From positions 348 through 34,980 of the forward strand of contig JAGRBF010000143.1 of assembly GCA_020434205.1 (NCBI GenBank): 34,633 bases of DNA. The letters are read 5' to 3'. Positions 32,134 through 34,633 of the stretch are shown piece after piece. The notes below the pieces were generated by a model. That model ran no database searches. It had not been told where the DNA came from and saw nothing but the letters and a program-made list of their open reading frames with translations. How positions within the stretch are numbered: position 1 is the first letter of the stretch; every line of letters starts with the position of its first letter. Source of the DNA: Calditrichota bacterium (GTDB lineage: Bacteria > Calditrichota > Calditrichia > RBG-13-44-9 > J075). A program made the translations under genes and the position numbers.

Positions 32134-33237
32134 ATGCAGGTACCCTTCGTCGATCTCAAAAGCCAGTATCAATCTTTCAAACCCGAAATGGATGCCGCCA
32201 TCCAGAATATTATCGACCATACCGCCTTTATCGGTGGCAAGGCGGTAAAGGATTTTGAGGAGGCTTACCGGAAGGAATACGGCGCGCCCTTTTTCCAGAG
32301 CTGCGCCAACGGTACCGACGCCATTTACATCACCCTGAAGATGATGGGTATCGGGGCCGGAGATGAAGTGATTACCCAGCCCAATACCTGGATTTCCACC
32401 GCCGAAACCATTTCCCAGACCGGTGCCAAGCCGGTTTTCGTCGATTTTGAGCCGGATTATTACACCCTGGATCCCGCCGGACTGGAAGCCAAAATTACCC
32501 CCCGTACCAAAGCGATTATCCCGGTACACCTTTACGGTCAGCCTGCCGAAATGGACGCCATTATGGAAATCGCCAATCGCCACGGGATTCCGGTGGTCGA
32601 AGACTGCGCCCAGGCCCATTTTGCCGAATACAAAGGCAAGCGGGTGGGGACTTTCGGGGTGGCGGCAACCTTCAGTTTTTATCCTGGGAAGAACCTGGGG
32701 GCTTACGGGGACGCCGGCGGGATTATCATCCACGATGCCGACCTGGCCCGCAAAATCGCCCTCTATGCCAATCACGGCGCCCTGAAAAAACACGACCACG
32801 AGATTGAAGGCATCAACAGTCGCCTGGACGGCGTTCAGGCCGCGGTCCTCTCCGTAAAACTACCCCATATCCACAAGTGGAATGAGCAGCGCCTGGAAAA
32901 CGCCAAATACTACAATGAAGTCCTCAACGGGGTAGGGGATCTGGTGCTTCCCAGGATCAAAAAACATGTGAAGCATATTTTCCACCTCTATGTGGTGCGG
33001 ACCGCACGCCGCGACGAGCTGCAGGATTACCTCTCCCAAAACGGTATCGGGGTGGGAATTCACTACCCGGTTGCCCTTCCTTTTATGCCGGCTTACAGCT
33101 ACCTCGGGCACAGTGAAGCGGATTTCCCGATCGTTGCGAAATTCCAGCATCAGATTCTTTCCCTGCCCATGTTCCCGGAACTGACCACCGATCAGATGGA
33201 CTATGTGGCCGAAAAAATCCGGGCCTTTTTTGCCTGA
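32134..33237 (+). CDS. wbpE: WbpE-like DegT-family sugar aminotransferase
   Basis: This PLP aminotransferase has about 367 residues. The Schiff-base lysine is K186 in FYPGKNLGAYGDAG and the cofactor aspartate is D157 in VVEDCAQAHFA; CANGTDAIY near 57 binds the phosphate. It should aminate C3 of the UDP-3-keto-uronic acid made by the WbpB-like enzyme. The homologous PorR of Porphyromonas has this role in anionic-LPS synthesis. I chose ATG 32134, with AAAGGA seven bases upstream; the open frame continues to 32023 but that part has no family homology and crosses the likely promoter region. It is a paralogue of the gene at 84-1220, and which one does the WbpE step is not certain. Confidence 0.92.
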   Translation: MQVPFVDLKSQYQSFKPEMDAAIQNIIDHTAFIGGKAVKDFEEAYRKEYGAPFFQSCANGTDAIYITLKMMGIGAGDEVITQPNTWISTAETISQTGAKPVFVDFEPDYYTLDPAGLEAKITPRTKAIIPVHLYGQPAEMDAIMEIANRHGIPVVEDCAQAHFAEYKGKRVGTFGVAATFSFYPGKNLGAYGDAGGIIIHDADLARKIALYANHGALKKHDHEIEGINSRLDGVQAAVLSVKLPHIHKWNEQRLENAKYYNEVLNGVGDLVLPRIKKHVKHIFHLYVVRTARRDELQDYLSQNGIGVGIHYPVALPFMPAYSYLGHSEADFPIVAKFQHQILSLPMFPELTTDQMDYVAEKIRAFFA

Positions 33238-33267
33238 GGCAGATTCTTACCAAGGAAGCACCAATTG

Positions 33268-33298
33268 TTGGCCGTCGGCCGCTTGCCGTCGGCCGTTT
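33268..33298. repeat. Left inverted heptad repeat of the four-helix-bundle element
   Basis: Four 7-bp units, GCCGTCG, GCCGCTT, GCCGTCG and GCCGTTT, lie at 33271-33298. The stretch from 33268 matches the reverse complement of the right array (33754-33794) at about 26 of 30 positions by hand alignment, so the two form imperfect terminal inverted repeats. Confidence 0.8.
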
Positions 33299-33308
33299 TC
33301 TGAGAGCA

Positions 33309-33674
33309 TCACTTGGGAAAAAATTTCCGCGGATTCTGCATCATCATACCGAGCATTTGCCCAAGACGTTGGTAATCCGCCATTAAGGTCTTGTGAGAGT
33401 CCTCATTCAGATAGCCACAGTCCCTGGCAAAATCTAAAAAAACAAGCACCTCACTTGCTTCCGCATCCGCATTGCTCAGTTTAGAAAGAAAATGTTTGGG
33501 ATATTGCCGCTTGCGATAACCTTCTGCCAGATTTGCACAGACAGACCTGGAAGCGCGCCTGATTTGATCTGTCATAGAAAAAGCTTCTGCTCTTGGAAAG
33601 GCCTTGCTTTTTTCGAAGACGTCCATCGCTAGCCTGTAGGCAAGTTGATATGCCATCAATGACTGAAAACCCAT
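33309..33674 (-). CDS. Four-helix-bundle protein (23S rRNA intervening-sequence family)
   Basis: This small protein of 121 residues matches the four helix bundle family first found in intervening sequences of 23S rRNA genes (TIGR02436-like). The hallmarks are the early YQLAYRLAMDVFEKSKAFPR, then DQIRRASRSVCANLAEGYRKRQ and SNADAEASEVLVFLDFARDCGYL (each read as adjoining short segments), and a final helix. Related Avd proteins bind nucleic acid in diversity-generating retroelements, but no reverse transcriptase or template repeat is visible here. It is the only minus-strand gene in the window and is enclosed by inverted heptad repeats. Its cellular role is unknown. It is probably unrelated to glycan synthesis. 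Confidence 0.9.
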   Translation of the reverse strand: MGFQSLMAYQLAYRLAMDVFEKSKAFPRAEAFSMTDQIRRASRSVCANLAEGYRKRQYPKHFLSKLSNADAEASEVLVFLDFARDCGYLNEDSHKTLMADYQRLGQMLGMMMQNPRKFFPK

Positions 33675-33753
33675 GTTTCTATCTCTATTTTGTGATGGAA
33701 TTTTCTTTATAGATTCAAAAAACTGAAAAATTGCATAATTTTTATTTAATTCT

Positions 33754-33794
33754 CAACGGCCAACGGCCAACGGCCAACGGCCAACGGCCAACGG
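33754..33794. repeat. Right heptad array, CAACGGC, 5.9 copies
   Basis: Five exact CAACGGC units plus CAACGG run from 33754 to 33794. The array ends nine bases before the first possible ATG of the wzi-like gene, so it lies within that gene's translation-initiation region and is also the right boundary of the four-helix-bundle element. Confidence 0.95.
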
Positions 33795-33803
33795 AAAACC
33801 GGA

Positions 33804-34633
33804 ATGATACTTATGATCAAAATCTCTCCTGCAATTCTCCTGTCCATCTTCCTTTGTTTGCCTGCTTTCGCCCAGATCCACGATGGCAATATCCTGCTGG
33901 AAATGGCCCTGGACAGACAATCCTACCGCTTCGACAACCTGTATTCCCGGACCACCGAGGACTCGCTGGTGCTTCCGGACGCGCTGAAAAGAGGGTGGGG
34001 CGTGGACATCGCCGGCGGGTATCAGAATGGCGCACCCGACCCCTACACCTTTACTGCAAACAAGGGCAAATACTGGGTATCCCCCTTTTATTACGGACAA
34101 CTTCATCCCCTGATAAAGGTCAAATACCGGCTGCGGGCGACCAACAAACGCGAGGACTACATCGATCCCAACCGCACCTACTGGTCGGATGAATTCAGCG
34201 GAATCCGCGGGGACATCGAGCTGGGAGCCCTTACCTTCGACCACCCCAATTTCCGGGTGAAATTCGGGCGGGATTACCTGCTCCCGGCGGTCACCCTCAG
34301 CGAAAATCTACTGCACTCGCTCTATACCTACCCCTACGATCAACTGCAGCTGGGCTATCGCAACCGGTATCTGGAGCTGAGCAGCTATTACCTGCAGTTG
34401 AACGCCACCCGGGATTCCACCGCCATCAACCGGCGGCACCTCAACGGGCATCGCCTGCGGGTGCGCCTGGGGGAGCGCGGTTTTGCGGCGGTCAACGAAA
34501 TCGTGATTTACGGCGGAGGGGAGCGCAGCGCCAACTGGATGTTCCTCAACCCCTTCCTGGGCTATTACGTCTATCAGAAAAACGCCCGGAACTTTACCTC
34601 CAACACCATCATCACCGGGGAAATTTTTCTGAA
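33804..34633 (+). CDS. Wzi-like capsule-assembly outer-membrane protein, 3' end outside window
   Basis: An uninterrupted frame of about 276 codons runs to the window edge, so the gene is partial. A signal peptide (about 1-24, ending LPAFA before QIHD) is followed by aromatic-rich alternating strands such as YWVSPFYYGQLHPLIKVKYRL, a GDIELGALTFDHPNFRVKFGRDYL stretch (two segments), LSSYYLQLNATRD, and WMFLNPFLGYYVYQKN. This looks like a Wzi/capsule-assembly beta-barrel, which helps hold or display surface polysaccharide at the outer membrane. An in-frame ATG at 33813 is an alternative start. A heptad repeat sits immediately upstream and no good Shine-Dalgarno site is visible, so initiation may depend on repeat length. 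Confidence 0.78.
   Translation, partial: MILMIKISPAILLSIFLCLPAFAQIHDGNILLEMALDRQSYRFDNLYSRTTEDSLVLPDALKRGWGVDIAGGYQNGAPDPYTFTANKGKYWVSPFYYGQLHPLIKVKYRLRATNKREDYIDPNRTYWSDEFSGIRGDIELGALTFDHPNFRVKFGRDYLLPAVTLSENLLHSLYTYPYDQLQLGYRNRYLELSSYYLQLNATRDSTAINRRHLNGHRLRVRLGERGFAAVNEIVIYGGGERSANWMFLNPFLGYYVYQKNARNFTSNTIITGEIFL

Larger units (their letters stand above)
33268..33794. mobile_element. Putative ~527-bp element: inverted heptad repeats around a four-helix-bundle gene
   Basis: Two heptad arrays in inverted orientation bound one minus-strand gene. The unit sits between the wbpE-like gene and the wzi-like gene. No transposase or target duplication is visible, so if it moves it would need help from elsewhere. 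It is called an element on structure only. Confidence 0.45.

Noticed and set aside
33309-33674. Diversity-generating retroelement (Avd-like protein)
   Set aside because: No reverse transcriptase gene and no template/variable repeat pair were seen in the window, so the small protein is called only as four-helix-bundle family.
33754-33794. CRISPR array
   Set aside because: The units are only 7 bases with no spacers and no cas genes; this is a simple tandem repeat.

Overview
This window is almost entirely a surface-glycan biosynthesis locus. It has 29 recognisable protein genes, 28 of them on the + strand and tightly packed, many with 4-nt start/stop overlaps. No rRNA, tRNA, IS transposase, CRISPR or phage genes were seen. 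The organism looks like a Gram-negative bacterium of the FCB (Fibrobacterota-Chlorobiota-Bacteroidota) assemblage, perhaps Calditrichota-like. The reasons are a secreted FG-GAP protein ending in a YPNPFNPET-type sorting domain (T9SS/por-like), a lipoprotein with Cys-Ser-Asp-Asp after its signal, an outer-membrane Wzi-like barrel, and the frequent lack of strong Shine-Dalgarno sites. The taxonomic placement is inference.

Layout. 84-1220 is a WbpE-like sugar aminotransferase. 1265-2641 is a beta-helix surface lipoprotein. 2679-5511 is an acyl-transfer cassette: NeuD-like acyltransferase, acyl carrier protein, short AMP-forming ligase and SDR. 5537-8026 is a nucleotide-sugar dehydrogenase plus an extended SDR. 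8013-13102 is a nonulosonic-acid (legionaminic-type) pathway in the order legC, legI, legG, ptmE, legF. 13099-15041 holds two Gfo/Idh oxidoreductases. 15060-20642 carries a MOP flippase, a capsule-synthase-like protein, a polymerase/ligase-like membrane protein and a GT4 glycosyltransferase. 20645-24719 carries an AsnB-type amidotransferase, a DUF354-like protein and a UDP-GlcNAc 2-epimerase. 24768-27881 is the large secreted FG-GAP/ASPIC protein. 28152-30134 is an unusual initiating sugar-phosphate transferase. 30313-33237 holds wbpB-, wbpD- and wbpE-like genes for a 2,3-diamino-uronic acid. 33309-33674 (minus strand) is a four-helix-bundle (23S intervening-sequence-type) gene inside a small element bounded by inverted heptad repeats. 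33804-end is a truncated Wzi-like outer-membrane protein.

How the genes could work together. Cytoplasmic enzymes would make two special sugars. One is a CMP-nonulosonic acid, built through a GDP-linked precursor because PtmE is present. The other is a UDP-2,3-diacetamido-uronic acid (Wbp route), possibly amidated by the AsnB homologue. The 660-aa transferase would start the lipid-linked chain, the glycosyltransferases would extend it, the flippase would export it and the polymerase/ligase would assemble it. The Wzi-like barrel may help display it. Wbp-type genes, an AsnB-type amidotransferase and a protein with a T9SS-like C-terminal sorting domain sit together. That raises the possibility that the glycan is an anchor for T9SS cargo, as A-LPS is in Porphyromonas. 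This is a hypothesis.

Non-coding structure is limited but distinctive. There are three heptanucleotide arrays with an ACGG core (1-44, 33268-33298, 33754-33794), two sets of short palindromic repeats (30153-30263 and 31841-31902), and one convincing intrinsic terminator (31933-31973) that separates the last aminotransferase from the upstream genes. By eye the central part, roughly 1.2-20 kb, is more A/T-rich than both ends, which would fit a cassette exchanged into an older frame.
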